Assembly: GCA_903859205.1 (NCBI GenBank) | Contig: CAIOLM010000018.1 | Coordinates: forward strand, 74,895 to 138,894 | Source: an uncultured Microbacteriaceae bacterium | Lineage (GTDB): Bacteria; Actinomycetota; Actinomycetes; Actinomycetales; Microbacteriaceae | Length of the DNA: 64,000 nt | Reading direction: 5' to 3' | Part shown: piece after piece, positions 17,470-26,029 of the stretch | Numbering within the stretch: position 1 is the first letter of the stretch | Layout of the letters: every line of letters starts with the position of its first letter | The notes under the pieces: generated by a model | Database searches by the model: none | Told to the model about the DNA's origin: nothing | What the model saw: only the letters and a program-made list of their open reading frames with translations | Translations under genes and position numbers: made by a program

Positions 17470-18351
17470 ATGGGTCAGACCACTCTTGGTTCGCAGGGCC
17501 AGCGCCACTCGGTGGCCGAGCTCGAAGATCTAGCCTTCGAACTTCGCTCGAAGCTCTTGTACCTGTGCGGAACATACGAGGGCGCCGTTCACATCGGTGG
17601 CGACCTGTCGGTGGCCGACATTCTGATTGCGCTGTATCACTATGGCTTGAATATCGACCCGAGCAACATTGCTAACCCGGCTCGTGATCGCTTCATCCTG
17701 AGCAAGGGCCACGCAGCCGTCTGCATGTACATCGCGATGGCCATGCGGGGCTTCTTCGAATTCGACGAAATCGTCGAGACGTACGGTCAGCTCGACAGTG
17801 CGTTCGGCATGCACCCCTGCAAGGTTCAGCTGCCCGGCGTCGAAGCATCGACCGGCTCGCTCGGTCACGGTCTTCCTATCGCCGTCGGCATGGCCAAGAG
17901 TGCGCGCCAGCGCAACGAGCCGCATCGGGTGTTCTGCTTGCTGGGTGACGGCGAGACCGGTGAAGGTTCGGTGTGGGAGGCCGCCATGGCAGGCCGCAGC
18001 AGCGAGCTGGGCAACCTCGTCGCAATTGTCGACCGTAACCGTCAGCTCATGACCAGCTTCGGTGAAGACCGCATCGTGCTCGAACCGTATCCCGATAAGT
18101 GGGCTGCGTTCGGTTGGAACGTCGTCATGGTCGAGGGCCACGACATGGCAGACCTGGTCAAGGCACTCGACAACCTCCCCGCGCCAGACAGCAACCGCCC
18201 GACGGTTCTCATCTGCGAAACCATCAAGGGCAAGGGCGTCGACTTCATGGAGCGCAACCTGGCCTGGCACGCCGGCTCACTGGGTCAAGCAGACCTCGAA
18301 CGCGCCATGGCTTCGCTCGAAGCATCGCGCGCTGGTAAGGAGAAGAACTAA
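17470..18351 (+). CDS. Transketolase, N-terminal (ThDP-pyrophosphate) subunit
   Basis: This 293-residue protein is the pyrophosphate-binding half of a split transketolase. It shows KGHAAVCMYIAM, EASTGSLGHGLPIAVGMA, and the ThDP motif GDGETGEGSVWEAAMAG-to-DRN near residues 162-190. ATG 17470 is preceded by AAGGAG at 17458-17463, preferred over GTG 17449. The C-terminal half follows with a one-base overlap (TAATG). Split transketolases often belong to catabolic or antibiotic clusters, not the housekeeping pentose pathway, and can use non-standard ketoses or acyloins. Confidence 0.93.
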   Translation: MGQTTLGSQGQRHSVAELEDLAFELRSKLLYLCGTYEGAVHIGGDLSVADILIALYHYGLNIDPSNIANPARDRFILSKGHAAVCMYIAMAMRGFFEFDEIVETYGQLDSAFGMHPCKVQLPGVEASTGSLGHGLPIAVGMAKSARQRNEPHRVFCLLGDGETGEGSVWEAAMAGRSSELGNLVAIVDRNRQLMTSFGEDRIVLEPYPDKWAAFGWNVVMVEGHDMADLVKALDNLPAPDSNRPTVLICETIKGKGVDFMERNLAWHAGSLGQADLERAMASLEASRAGKEKN

Positions 18352-19316
18352 TGCCCGTTACCTTTACCTTCGGCGAGTGGTTCTCTGCTCGCACGGTCAT
18401 TGGTCAGACACTCGCCGACCTCGGTGAGGAGTATCCCAACCTCTGGGCGGTGACTCCCGACATCGGCATGACCCTGGTGGAGTTCCGCGAGAAATTCCCC
18501 GATCGCTTCCTCGACGTCGGTCTCGCTGAGCAAGTGGCCGTTGGCGTCGCAGCCGGCTTGGCCTACGAGGGCAACATCCCTGTGGTTTCGGGCATGCTTC
18601 CGTTCTTGAGCATGCGTGCTCTCGAGCAAATTCGAACGGATGTCTGCTACCCGAACCTCCCCGTCAAAATCATCGGCACGCACGGCGGTCTGGTCGGCAA
18701 CGGCGGCTCGACTCACTATGCGGTTGAAGACCTCTCGCTGATGTGCAGTCTCACGAACATGACTGTGACCTCGATTGGTGACCCGCTCATGGTCGGCGAG
18801 ATTCTGCGTCAGTCGATGAAGATGCAGGGACCGATTTACATTCGCCTTGCCGTGGGCAAGAGCGACATGGTCTTGTACGAGCCCGGTCAGCACGACATCC
18901 AAATCGGCAAGGGCATTGTCGCTCGCGAGGGTACCGACGTCACCATATTCACGCACGGCACCACCGTGGCTCAGACCTTCGAGGCCGCGGATGCCCTCGA
19001 GGCAAAGAGCCACTCGGTGCGCGTGGTTGACATGTTCACCCTGAAGCCGATCGATGCTGACCTGGTCGAGCGCTGCGCCAAAGAGACCGGCGGTCGGTTC
19101 GTTGTGGTCGAAGATCACCTCGCATACGGCGGCCTGGCTTCTCGCATCGCGGATGTCGTTGTCGACCGAGGCATCAACCTCACCGGTTTTGAGCGACTGG
19201 GAATTCCGCAGGTCTTCGCCGGCTTTGGTGACGACGAAGAGCTGCGTAACAAGTACGGTTACGGCCTCTCGGCAACCATCGAGGCCGCTGAACGCGTCAT
19301 CGCAGCTAAGAAGTAG
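18351..19316 (+). CDS. Transketolase, C-terminal (pyrimidine-binding) subunit
   Basis: This 321-residue partner supplies the ThDP-pyrimidine and C-terminal domains. The activating Glu is in FLDVGLAEQVAVGVAAGLA, and the pyrimidine-domain segment GTHGGLVGNGGSTHYAVEDL follows. ATG 18351 overlaps the previous stop by one base, so translation is coupled and a stable 1:1 complex is expected. Length agrees with split transketolase or DXS-like C halves. The next gene is a sugar-epimerase-like protein, suggesting a sugar or hydroxyketone route. Confidence 0.93.
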   Translation: MPVTFTFGEWFSARTVIGQTLADLGEEYPNLWAVTPDIGMTLVEFREKFPDRFLDVGLAEQVAVGVAAGLAYEGNIPVVSGMLPFLSMRALEQIRTDVCYPNLPVKIIGTHGGLVGNGGSTHYAVEDLSLMCSLTNMTVTSIGDPLMVGEILRQSMKMQGPIYIRLAVGKSDMVLYEPGQHDIQIGKGIVAREGTDVTIFTHGTTVAQTFEAADALEAKSHSVRVVDMFTLKPIDADLVERCAKETGGRFVVVEDHLAYGGLASRIADVVVDRGINLTGFERLGIPQVFAGFGDDEELRNKYGYGLSATIEAAERVIAAKK

Positions 19317-20195
19317 TTGGTCGCAGCCGTGGTGAATCCGCTTGCTTGTCTCGTCAACGTTGTCGAGGGTGATGTCGACCTCGCGACCATGCCGAAACTT
19401 CTCGATTCCTTGGCTGAGATCGGCTTTAGTCACGTAGGACTTCCGCCGCTTGATCCCAGTGCCACGGATGCCGCCGCGCTGGGCGCCCTCTTTCGGGAAC
19501 GCTCGCTGGCACCTATCACTATGTGCGGCGGACACACGCCGACAACGCTCGTGAGCTCGGCAGACCCCGAGGAGCGTAAAGCGGGAGCGCAAACCCTGAG
19601 GTCAGTTGTTGATCTTGCGTTGGCTTTGGGCAGCTCGCAGGTGAACGGCGTGCAGTACGGGGTGTTTGGTCACCCGACAGCACCGACGAGCCACGACGAG
19701 TTTGCGCGAGCAGCTCGCGAGGTTGGCGCCGCTGCTGACTACGCGCACGAGCGCGGCATCACGATGACGTTTGAGGTGCTCAACCGCTACGAGACTTCGG
19801 TCGTAAACACGGCCGCGCAAGCGATGGTCTTTGTCGCGGCGAGCGAGTCAGACCACTTGCGCGTTCACCTCGACACTTTTCACATGGCCATCGAAGAGGC
19901 CGACATGCTCGCGGCAATTGACCTCGCGCTGCCCAAGCTGGGTTACCTCGAACTCGGGCAGTCGGGTCGGGCGCTGCTGAGCACGGGCGTCGTTGACATC
20001 GTCGGAACCGTTCGCCATGCGGTGGCCGGTGGCTACACGGGTCTGATTGGCGTCGAAGCATTCAGTCGCGCCATTCTGCCTGCCCCGGTGGCGGGTGCTC
20101 TTTCGATTTGGCGCGAGCCATACTCCGACGGACTGGCGCTGGCGCGCGATGCCATTGCTCTGATGCGCCGAGGAATTGAGTTGGCGAAGGCCTAA
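19317..20195 (+). CDS. Sugar phosphate isomerase/epimerase-like TIM barrel
   Basis: This 292-residue xylose-isomerase-like TIM-barrel protein probably interconverts ketoses or hydroxypyruvate-type substrates using a divalent metal. The catalytic pattern of the tagatose-3-epimerase family is visible: a Glu in MTFEVLNRYET, then VHLDTFHMAIEEAD, and a terminal Glu in GLIGVEAFSR. The start is uncertain: TTG 19317 directly follows the transketolase stop, while GTG 19329 or 19332 would begin at NPLACLVNV. It is co-directional with the transketolase pair and probably co-transcribed. Confidence 0.8.
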   Translation: MVAAVVNPLACLVNVVEGDVDLATMPKLLDSLAEIGFSHVGLPPLDPSATDAAALGALFRERSLAPITMCGGHTPTTLVSSADPEERKAGAQTLRSVVDLALALGSSQVNGVQYGVFGHPTAPTSHDEFARAAREVGAAADYAHERGITMTFEVLNRYETSVVNTAAQAMVFVAASESDHLRVHLDTFHMAIEEADMLAAIDLALPKLGYLELGQSGRALLSTGVVDIVGTVRHAVAGGYTGLIGVEAFSRAILPAPVAGALSIWREPYSDGLALARDAIALMRRGIELAKA

Positions 20196-20266
20196 GTAGC
20201 TGCACTAGACCTGCGGTCCAGTAGGGTGGTACGTTGAGCACATCTACTGAACAGGGGAAAACCACA

Positions 20267-22003
20267 ATGTCCGATGCTTGTTGCACACCGAGCCCGCTGG
20301 CCCACTCTCACGTCGGAGGGGCTGTGAAGACGGCGGGCACGAACATCGACCCTGCGCACCACGCCAAGGCGAAGCCCACGGGCGCGGTGGCCGAGCTCCT
20401 CGTGGTCGGCAAGATTTCGACGGGCAATCCGGCGGCCCCCACCGCCGAAGCGATGGCCGTTTCGGGCGGGCAGATCATTGGGCTGGGCAAGCTCAGCGAT
20501 GTTGAGGGTCTGGCCAGTGCATCCACCACGGTCCTCAAGCCAGAAGGCATCGTCATCCCGGGCCTGATTGAGCCCCACATGCACATCTGGACGTCACTTC
20601 TGAACCTCACCTGGACCGACGTTTCGCACGACGCCTGCCCCACATTCGACTCGGCAGTAGCTCTCATCAAAGAGACCGCAGCCAAGACGCCCGATGGCGA
20701 ATACGTGCTCGGCAAGCTCTTCGACCCGAGCCTGTACCCCGGAGAGCCCGACCTCACCCGCGCGATTCTCGACCAGGTCGCACCGAACAACCCGGTCATG
20801 GTCTACAACGCCTCTCAGCACTACCTCTACGCAAACTCGCTCGCGCTAGCCAAGGCCGGCGTGGATGACAACACGCAAGACCCTGCCGGAGGTCACTTCG
20901 GTCGTGTTGACGGCAAGCTCAACGGCGTTATCGGTGAGGCCGGGGCCATCATGTTGGTCGCTGGCAGCCTGCCACGACCAACTCCGGAGGCAGCAGCAGC
21001 GGGCGTTCTTGAGATTCTGAACTCATGTGCGAGCCAGGGCGTCACCTCGGTTCGTGAAGCGGTTACCGGCGCCCTCGCTGGTGTGTCTGAAGTCGCCATG
21101 TTGCACCAGCTGAACGGCGCCAAGCGCCTGCCGGTGCGAGTTTCGACGGCCCAGTTCTCCATCATGGCCGGCAAGACATCGGCCCAGACGGCAGCCGCCT
21201 GGAAAGACGCCGGCGTCACTCCGTTTAGCGGTGACGAAATGGTTCGCGCTGACGCGTGGAAGGTCGTCACCGACGGCTCCAACCAGGGTCGCTCTGGCTA
21301 CTTTATGCAGCCCTACCTCGGCGAGGTCACCGGAGGCCAGGCGAACTGGACTCCCGACGGATTGCACGACGTGCTCAAGGCCGGCCTCGACAGTGGTTGG
21401 CAGATCATGGCTCACACCAACGGTGATGCTGCGGTTGAGTTTGCCCTGAGCACCCTCGAGGGACTACTGCCCACGTACGGCAAGACCGATCTGCGTCACC
21501 GTTTCGAGCACTGCTCGGTTACGACTGACGACCAGCTCGAGCGCATGGCCGCTGCCGGTATCTCGCCCAGCTTCCTGATGAACCACGTGTACTACTGGGG
21601 AGCCGCATTCCGCGACACCATCCTGGGTGAAGAGCGGGCTAACCACCTCGATCGCGTCGCGTCTGCTTACAAGGCCGGTCTTCGCCCGAGCCTGCACTCC
21701 GACTACAACGTGAGCAAGGTGCATCCTTTGCAGAGTGCTCGCACCGCGGTGCTGCGAGAGTTGCAGGCTGACGGCACGATCCTGAACCCCGCAGAGTGCG
21801 CAACACCCGAGCAGGCGTTGGCAGCAATCACCACGAACGCCGCCTGGCAGATTCACGCGGATGACCGCGGCAGCCTCGAGGTGGGCAAGCGCGCCGACTT
21901 CGCCGTCGTTGACATCGACCCCTGGACGAGTGCGGCCGCAGGCTGGGACGAGATTAAGGTCAACGAGACCTACATCGACGGAACTCTGGCCTACCAGGCC
22001 TAA
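20267..22003 (+). CDS. Amidohydrolase-3 family metal hydrolase (YtcJ-like)
   Basis: This 578-residue metallohydrolase has the small composite beta domain first (VVGKISTGNPAAPTAEAMAVSG). The metal-binding HMHIW motif follows near residue 105, then MAHTNGDAAVEFAL, RFEHCSV, HSDYNVS and a C-terminal DRGSLEVGKRADFAVVD. These fit amidohydrolase-3 enzymes acting on amides, formamides or cyclic imides; the substrate is unknown. ATG 20267 follows AGGGGAAA, preferred over TTG 20234. The 71-bp gap contains an imperfect stem around 20204-20221. It may form one unit with the transketolase-epimerase genes. Confidence 0.85.
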   Translation: MSDACCTPSPLAHSHVGGAVKTAGTNIDPAHHAKAKPTGAVAELLVVGKISTGNPAAPTAEAMAVSGGQIIGLGKLSDVEGLASASTTVLKPEGIVIPGLIEPHMHIWTSLLNLTWTDVSHDACPTFDSAVALIKETAAKTPDGEYVLGKLFDPSLYPGEPDLTRAILDQVAPNNPVMVYNASQHYLYANSLALAKAGVDDNTQDPAGGHFGRVDGKLNGVIGEAGAIMLVAGSLPRPTPEAAAAGVLEILNSCASQGVTSVREAVTGALAGVSEVAMLHQLNGAKRLPVRVSTAQFSIMAGKTSAQTAAAWKDAGVTPFSGDEMVRADAWKVVTDGSNQGRSGYFMQPYLGEVTGGQANWTPDGLHDVLKAGLDSGWQIMAHTNGDAAVEFALSTLEGLLPTYGKTDLRHRFEHCSVTTDDQLERMAAAGISPSFLMNHVYYWGAAFRDTILGEERANHLDRVASAYKAGLRPSLHSDYNVSKVHPLQSARTAVLRELQADGTILNPAECATPEQALAAITTNAAWQIHADDRGSLEVGKRADFAVVDIDPWTSAAAGWDEIKVNETYIDGTLAYQA

Positions 22004-22012
22004 GGTTACGAA

Positions 22013-22432
22013 CTAGTCGCCGTCGACTTCGGGGGCGTTATCGCCGAAGCGCACTTTGAGCAACAGGGCGTAGCCCAGGTATCCGCTCGCTGCAGCAAGC
22101 CAGAGCACCAGAATGAAGTCGACGATCGTGAGAATCATGATGAGGGCGTCGTTCGGGCCGTGCGTTTCGAAGTCGGTCTGCAACTCAGGCACGGTTGCAA
22201 GCAGAACGGCAATGGTGACCGCCGCCGCCGCAAGCACTCCCGTCAAAAGCAGGACGCGCGGATTGAGGAGCTTGGCATTCTTTGAAGTCGAGCGCAGTTC
22301 GGCGAACGCCATGCCCAGCACAATGAGACCGACCGGGATGAGCAACTGAAACAGAAGCGCACCAAGCAAGATGATGCCCATGCCGATGAGCAAGAGTCGG
22401 CGCGCGCGCGTCCCTAGTAGTCTCGAAATCAT
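22013..22432 (-). CDS. Small four-helix membrane protein, unknown
   Basis: This 139-residue protein has about four hydrophobic segments (GMGIILLGALLFQLLIPVGLIVLG, VLLLTGVLAAAAVTIAVLL, ALIMILTIVDFILVLWLAA and a shorter C-terminal one) and a charged tail. I do not recognise the family. ATG 22432 overlaps the ATG of the divergent IMPase gene in a shared CATG. A later ATG at 22381 would leave a 50-bp intergenic region, and is a serious alternative start. It converges on the amidohydrolase with a 9-bp gap. Confidence 0.6.
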   Translation of the reverse strand: MISRLLGTRARRLLLIGMGIILLGALLFQLLIPVGLIVLGMAFAELRSTSKNAKLLNPRVLLLTGVLAAAAVTIAVLLATVPELQTDFETHGPNDALIMILTIVDFILVLWLAAASGYLGYALLLKVRFGDNAPEVDGD

Positions 22433-23243
22433 GGAACAACCGTACCCTGCTGACCTGTTGAACATCGCTCGGTCGATTGCTCAGAAGGCGGGGGAGCTCG
22501 CTTTGACCACCCGCCGCGTGGGCGTTGAGGTTGCCGCCACGAAGTCGACCCAGACTGACATTGTCACTTTTGCAGATCAGGCCGTGCAGGACTTCGTGCG
22601 CTCGCGTTTGGCCGAGCTTCGTCCCAACGACGGCTTTTTCGGCGAAGAAGACGGAGGCGCGCACTCCTCGAGCGGTCTTACCTGGGTGGTCGACCCCATC
22701 GACGGCACAGTCAACTACCTTTACGACGTCCCAGCCTGGGCAGTCAGCATCGCTGTCGTTGAGGGTGAACCTGACCCCAGCACCTGGACGGCGCTTGCCG
22801 GTGCCGTGGTGAACCCGAGCATTGGCGAGATGTACACGGCCACCCGAGGCGGGGGAGCTTTCCTCGGTGACCAGCAAATCTTCACCGCACAGCAGCACGA
22901 CCTAGCTCTCGCGCTCGTAGGGACAGGTTTCGGCTACTCGGCAGAGAAACGTGGCCGGCAAGCCAAGATGCTCGCCGAGGTCCTGCCGCGAGTGCGAGAC
23001 ATTCGTCGGGCCGGGGCCTGCTCGCTCGATCTGTGCGCTGTTGCATCCGGCCGCAACGATGCTTACTTTGAGCACGGCGTAAAGCCCTGGGATCACGCCG
23101 CGGGTGCTCTGATCGCGCGCGAGTCGGGTGCTCAAGTGGGCGGATTCCGCGGCGCGCGCGAGGGCGAAGCGCTCACGCTGGCGGCAAATCCGACTCTTTT
23201 TGTCGCACTCGAAGAACTGCTCAACGACCACAGAATCGAGTAG
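22431..23243 (+). CDS. Inositol-monophosphatase-family phosphatase
   Basis: This 270-residue Mg-dependent phosphatase has the family motifs TDIVTFADQAVQDF, FFGEEDG (metal-binding Glu) and WVVDPIDGTVNYLYDVP near residues 85-100, and the second metal motif KPWDHAAGALIARESG near 220. Substrates in this family include inositol phosphate, histidinol phosphate and fructose bisphosphate. Actinobacterial members are often either SuhB or the HisN histidinol-phosphatase, which cannot be separated here. No ribosome site precedes ATG 22431, but TAGTCT lies about ten bases upstream, consistent with a leaderless transcript. Confidence 0.88.
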   Translation: MEQPYPADLLNIARSIAQKAGELALTTRRVGVEVAATKSTQTDIVTFADQAVQDFVRSRLAELRPNDGFFGEEDGGAHSSSGLTWVVDPIDGTVNYLYDVPAWAVSIAVVEGEPDPSTWTALAGAVVNPSIGEMYTATRGGGAFLGDQQIFTAQQHDLALALVGTGFGYSAEKRGRQAKMLAEVLPRVRDIRRAGACSLDLCAVASGRNDAYFEHGVKPWDHAAGALIARESGAQVGGFRGAREGEALTLAANPTLFVALEELLNDHRIE

Positions 23244-23376
23244 TACGACCCTGTGATTTGACTCCACACGGGTCTTCTGGGGTGGATATCTACCCCCACA
23301 CTTCGGTAGCCTTGAATTTCCGTTACTAATCTGTTCCGGCTGACCCGGTCGGCTGACACGTACCGTGAGGTTTTCT

Positions 23377-24885
23377 GTGGGTTCGCACGAAGATGAATTT
23401 GGCGTAGATTCGCCAGAGGATTCGGTGACCCAGAACGCGCTGCCCGCGCAGGTACACGAAATCAATCGCTTTGCCCCGCCGACTGCCGTCCCCGTGAGGC
23501 CGGCGATGGCGCCCATCGATGTGAATTCGATACTGGCTCAGACGCTCGCTCCACTGTTGCCTGAGGGTTACACCCCAGAGGTCTCAAACGGTGGTCACCA
23601 ATCGCGTCACGCGGCGGTCGTGCCAAGCAGCCTTCCCGCCGAGGTCGCGGAGATTCTTTCCCCTGAGTTGCGAGAGAAACTCGAACGCGAGGAGCGCGCG
23701 CGAGCCGCAGCTACGCTGCAAGCAGCGTCGACCAAAGCTGCTCCCGTGGATGCCCCGACCGTTCTTGCGCCGGTAGCTACCGTTGTTCCGCAGGTCTCCT
23801 TGCCGGCCGCTCCGCCAGCTCCTGTCACGGCGCCTTCTCCCGCGGCTCCTTTCGCCACGCCCGCCGATCTTCCGTCGACACCGCCCGCACCGCCCGCAGT
23901 TCGCCCCGTGGTCGAAGTTGTCGCCGCCGCTTCGCAGGCAGCCCCGCTACTCACTCGGCGCGAGGCACGAGAGCTCGCCGAGAAGGCTGAGCGCCAGGCG
24001 GCCAAGCTTGAGAAGAAGGCCGAGAGGGTAGAGAAGAAGACCGAGAAACTCGAAGCTCCCGCCGAGCCCAAGGTTGCCAAGTCACCGCGACAGTCCAGCA
24101 AGCCAGTTGTGCTCGCTCGGAAAGCCAAGGAAAGCGCATCCACCCGCCCGGCCACCAAACCGACTGCGAAGCCCGATGAATCGCCCAAACGTCGCACGGG
24201 CCGAATGGTCACTCTTGTTTCAATGGCGTTCATCGCAGGTCTGGCCGTTGCGACGAGCGTGCCGGCCAACGCTCTCTTGACGCCTGATGAACTTCGCGCC
24301 ATGAACTTGGGCATTAGCACCGGCTACGTCGAGAGCCAGGCGGTTCAGGCCGGAGCAGGTGAGGCCATCACGGGCCGTGACAAGGTGTCGGCGACCCTAT
24401 ACGACGGTCGCACAGGTTTTATCTCTGGCGTGACCTACGTCAACGACCCGAATGGCAAGATTCAGTGGCCGATTCGAGTTACCGTTCCCATGAGCGACCT
24501 CTACGGACCTCGTGAAGACCCGTTCGGCGGCGGCGGGACCGTGTTCCACCACGGTATTGACTTCAACCCGGGTATCGGTTTCCCGATTCAATCCATCGCT
24601 GACGGCGTGGTTGTGGGCATCTTCCAAGAGGAATACAGCTCGCTTGGTTACCACGTCATCGTTGAGCACAACATCAAGGGCCAGAAGGTCTGGAGCGTTT
24701 ACGCCCACCTCAAGGAGGGCTCGATTCAGGTCAAGCTCGGCCAGCGCGTTCAGGTCACCGACATCATTGGTCAGTGTGGTGACTCGGGATACTCCACCGG
24801 CGCGCACCTGCACTTCGAGATTCGGGTTGACGAGATCAACGGTTACACCGACCCGCTCGCCTGGCTACGCGCCAACGCCAAGTAG
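23377..24885 (+). CDS. Membrane-anchored M23 (LytM-like) peptidase
   Basis: This 502-residue cell-wall endopeptidase has four parts: a long Pro/Ala-rich cytoplasmic N-terminus, a charged Glu/Lys coiled-coil-like stretch (about residues 200-240), a hydrophobic anchor near 285-305 (MVTLVSMAFIAGLAVATSVP), and an extracellular M23 domain. Zn ligands are in FHHGIDF and GAHLHFEIRV. It should cut peptidoglycan cross-bridges. GTG 23377 is preferred over GTG 23365 because GTGAGG at 23365-23370 then becomes its ribosome site. Upstream, 23279-23296 is a near-palindrome (GGGGTGGATATCTACCCC) and TAATCT (23325-23330) can serve as -10. Confidence 0.87.
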   Translation: MGSHEDEFGVDSPEDSVTQNALPAQVHEINRFAPPTAVPVRPAMAPIDVNSILAQTLAPLLPEGYTPEVSNGGHQSRHAAVVPSSLPAEVAEILSPELREKLEREERARAAATLQAASTKAAPVDAPTVLAPVATVVPQVSLPAAPPAPVTAPSPAAPFATPADLPSTPPAPPAVRPVVEVVAAASQAAPLLTRREARELAEKAERQAAKLEKKAERVEKKTEKLEAPAEPKVAKSPRQSSKPVVLARKAKESASTRPATKPTAKPDESPKRRTGRMVTLVSMAFIAGLAVATSVPANALLTPDELRAMNLGISTGYVESQAVQAGAGEAITGRDKVSATLYDGRTGFISGVTYVNDPNGKIQWPIRVTVPMSDLYGPREDPFGGGGTVFHHGIDFNPGIGFPIQSIADGVVVGIFQEEYSSLGYHVIVEHNIKGQKVWSVYAHLKEGSIQVKLGQRVQVTDIIGQCGDSGYSTGAHLHFEIRVDEINGYTDPLAWLRANAK

Positions 24886-25031
24886 CGCTTAATTCGGCGG
24901 GGCGATCGCAACTTTCACGACCTCATGGCTGGCCTGGCTGGTCGACTCATCGCCCATGCAAATGAGCCGATGGGATAGTGCTATTCTCGTACGGTGCAAT
25001 TAACGGCGCTCGTCGTCGTGATTGCCGGAAC

Positions 25032-25103
<72 letters not shown>

Positions 25104-25148
25104 CGATTCGGATGTTCGCCGCGCTTGTCGCGTGGGCTTTCGATTCGT

Positions 25149-25222
25149 GGCTGGGTAGCTCAGTTGGTTAGAGCGCACGACTCATAATCGTGAGGTCGCG
25201 GGATCGTGCCCCGCTCCAGCTA
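25149..25222 (+). tRNA. Elongator tRNA-Met (CAT)
   Basis: GGCTGGG (25149-25155) pairs with TCCAGCT (25215-25221) with terminal wobbles. The anticodon stem CACGA/TCGTG encloses CTCATAA, giving CAT. The D-arm is normal. The T-loop reads ATCGTGC where TTCGAxx is usual, so positions 54 and 58 are A and T, which could still pair in reversed orientation. It lies 45 bp after tRNA-Thr and probably shares its transcript. Confidence 0.93.
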
Positions 25223-25225
25223 CTC

Positions 25226-25264
25226 AACAAAAAACGCGCCCCTTTATGGGGCGCTTTTTTGTTG
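25226..25264 (+). terminator. Intrinsic terminator of the Thr-Met tRNA pair
   Basis: AACAAAAAACGCGCCCC and GGGGCGCTTTTTTGTT pair around a short TTTAT loop with one bulged C. The GC core is followed by a run of six T, the standard Rho-independent form. Confidence 0.9.
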
Positions 25265-25338
25265 GCTGGTTGAGTGTGGTGCTCGCAGGTCGCGAAGCGG
25301 GTTTGAAGGGGCACGGGACCGCTCCAATTTCGCTCGAA

Positions 25339-25737
25339 CTATCGCGGTGCGTGAACCTCCACACCCTGCGCCTGAGCAACCTCGGCGAGACGAGCATCCG
25401 TGGTCGCTAGCGAGGCCGAGTTCTCGAGTGCGGTTGCGAGCACTACGGCATCGGGCATTCGAAGTTTGGTTTCTGCGCGAACCCGAGCGACCCGCACGGC
25501 GCCATCGGCAGTGAGGTCAATCACGTTCAGCCCAAACCCACGAATGTTGTCGAGAAACGCGTTGACCAGGTCGACCTGCGTCGGTCGAACCAGGCACTCG
25601 CCATACGTGAGCGCCGGCATGACGAACTCGGCATCGGCCGAATCCATCAGAATCTCAGTCGCCCAATTGTGATGCGCATCGCGCTCGTTGAGCATGGCGA
25701 TGAGCACTCCGGCATCCAGGGTGATTACTCGGGCCAT
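25339..25737 (-). CDS. PIN-domain ribonuclease toxin, VapC-like
   Basis: This 132-residue PIN-domain protein is a probable Mg-dependent RNase. The four expected acidic residues are present: D8 (ITLDAGVL), E47 (TYGECL), D96 (RMPDAVVLATA) and D114 (ATTDARL). Its ATG at 25737 lies 13 bp inside the upstream gene's 3' end, so the pair is translationally coupled as in toxin-antitoxin modules. RNA target unknown. Type II VapC is the natural reading; the possibility that the toxin is inactive cannot be judged from sequence, as all active-site residues look intact. Confidence 0.85.
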   Translation of the reverse strand: MARVITLDAGVLIAMLNERDAHHNWATEILMDSADAEFVMPALTYGECLVRPTQVDLVNAFLDNIRGFGLNVIDLTADGAVRVARVRAETKLRMPDAVVLATALENSASLATTDARLAEVAQAQGVEVHAPR

Positions 25738-25994
25738 TCGTTGCGCAGTTCTCGCAGCCAGCCTTCGGGCCAGAGTCCGGTCATGGATCCTGCCGCTTCG
25801 AGAATCGCTTCGCGCTTGAGTTCACGCCGGCGTACTTCTTGCGCCTGCATGTCAGCCAGCCCGGAACCGATGAGCCTGCGCAGCAACTCGGCTCGTTCAC
25901 CCGCAATCTCAGGCCAGCGAACCGCAGCCGCGTCGATGGCCGCAGCGATCTCATCTGTCTCGGTGATCATGTGACGAGCGCGGGCGGTAGGCAT
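25725..25994 (-). CDS. Antitoxin partner of the PIN toxin
   Basis: This 89-residue, helix-rich, charged protein is encoded directly upstream of, and overlapping, the PIN gene. A repetitive Ala/Glu/Arg composition (EIAAAIDAAAVRWPEIAGER) and a Trp-containing tail (LWPEGWLRELRNEWPE) fit an antitoxin that wraps its toxin. I do not recognise a named VapB DNA-binding fold. The assignment rests on gene order. ATG 25994 lies just downstream of an inverted repeat that may be its own operator. Confidence 0.7.
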   Translation of the reverse strand: MPTARARHMITETDEIAAAIDAAAVRWPEIAGERAELLRRLIGSGLADMQAQEVRRRELKREAILEAAGSMTGLWPEGWLRELRNEWPE

Positions 25995-26000
25995 GTCCCA

Positions 26001-26011
26001 AGTGTAACACT
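26001..26011. promoter_or_regulatory. Inverted repeat before the toxin-antitoxin operon
   Basis: AGTGT-A-ACACT is a perfect 5-bp inverted repeat with one central base, six bases upstream of the antitoxin ATG. Toxin-antitoxin operons are usually autoregulated at such sites. The element is short, so chance occurrence is possible. Confidence 0.4.
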
Positions 26012-26029
26012 AGGGAAAGAAGTGCAGCA

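Noticed and set aside
18348-19592. A 414-codon minus-strand frame over the transketolase C subunit
   Set aside because: It is a shadow of the well-supported transketolase gene. It lacks a ribosome site and known motifs.
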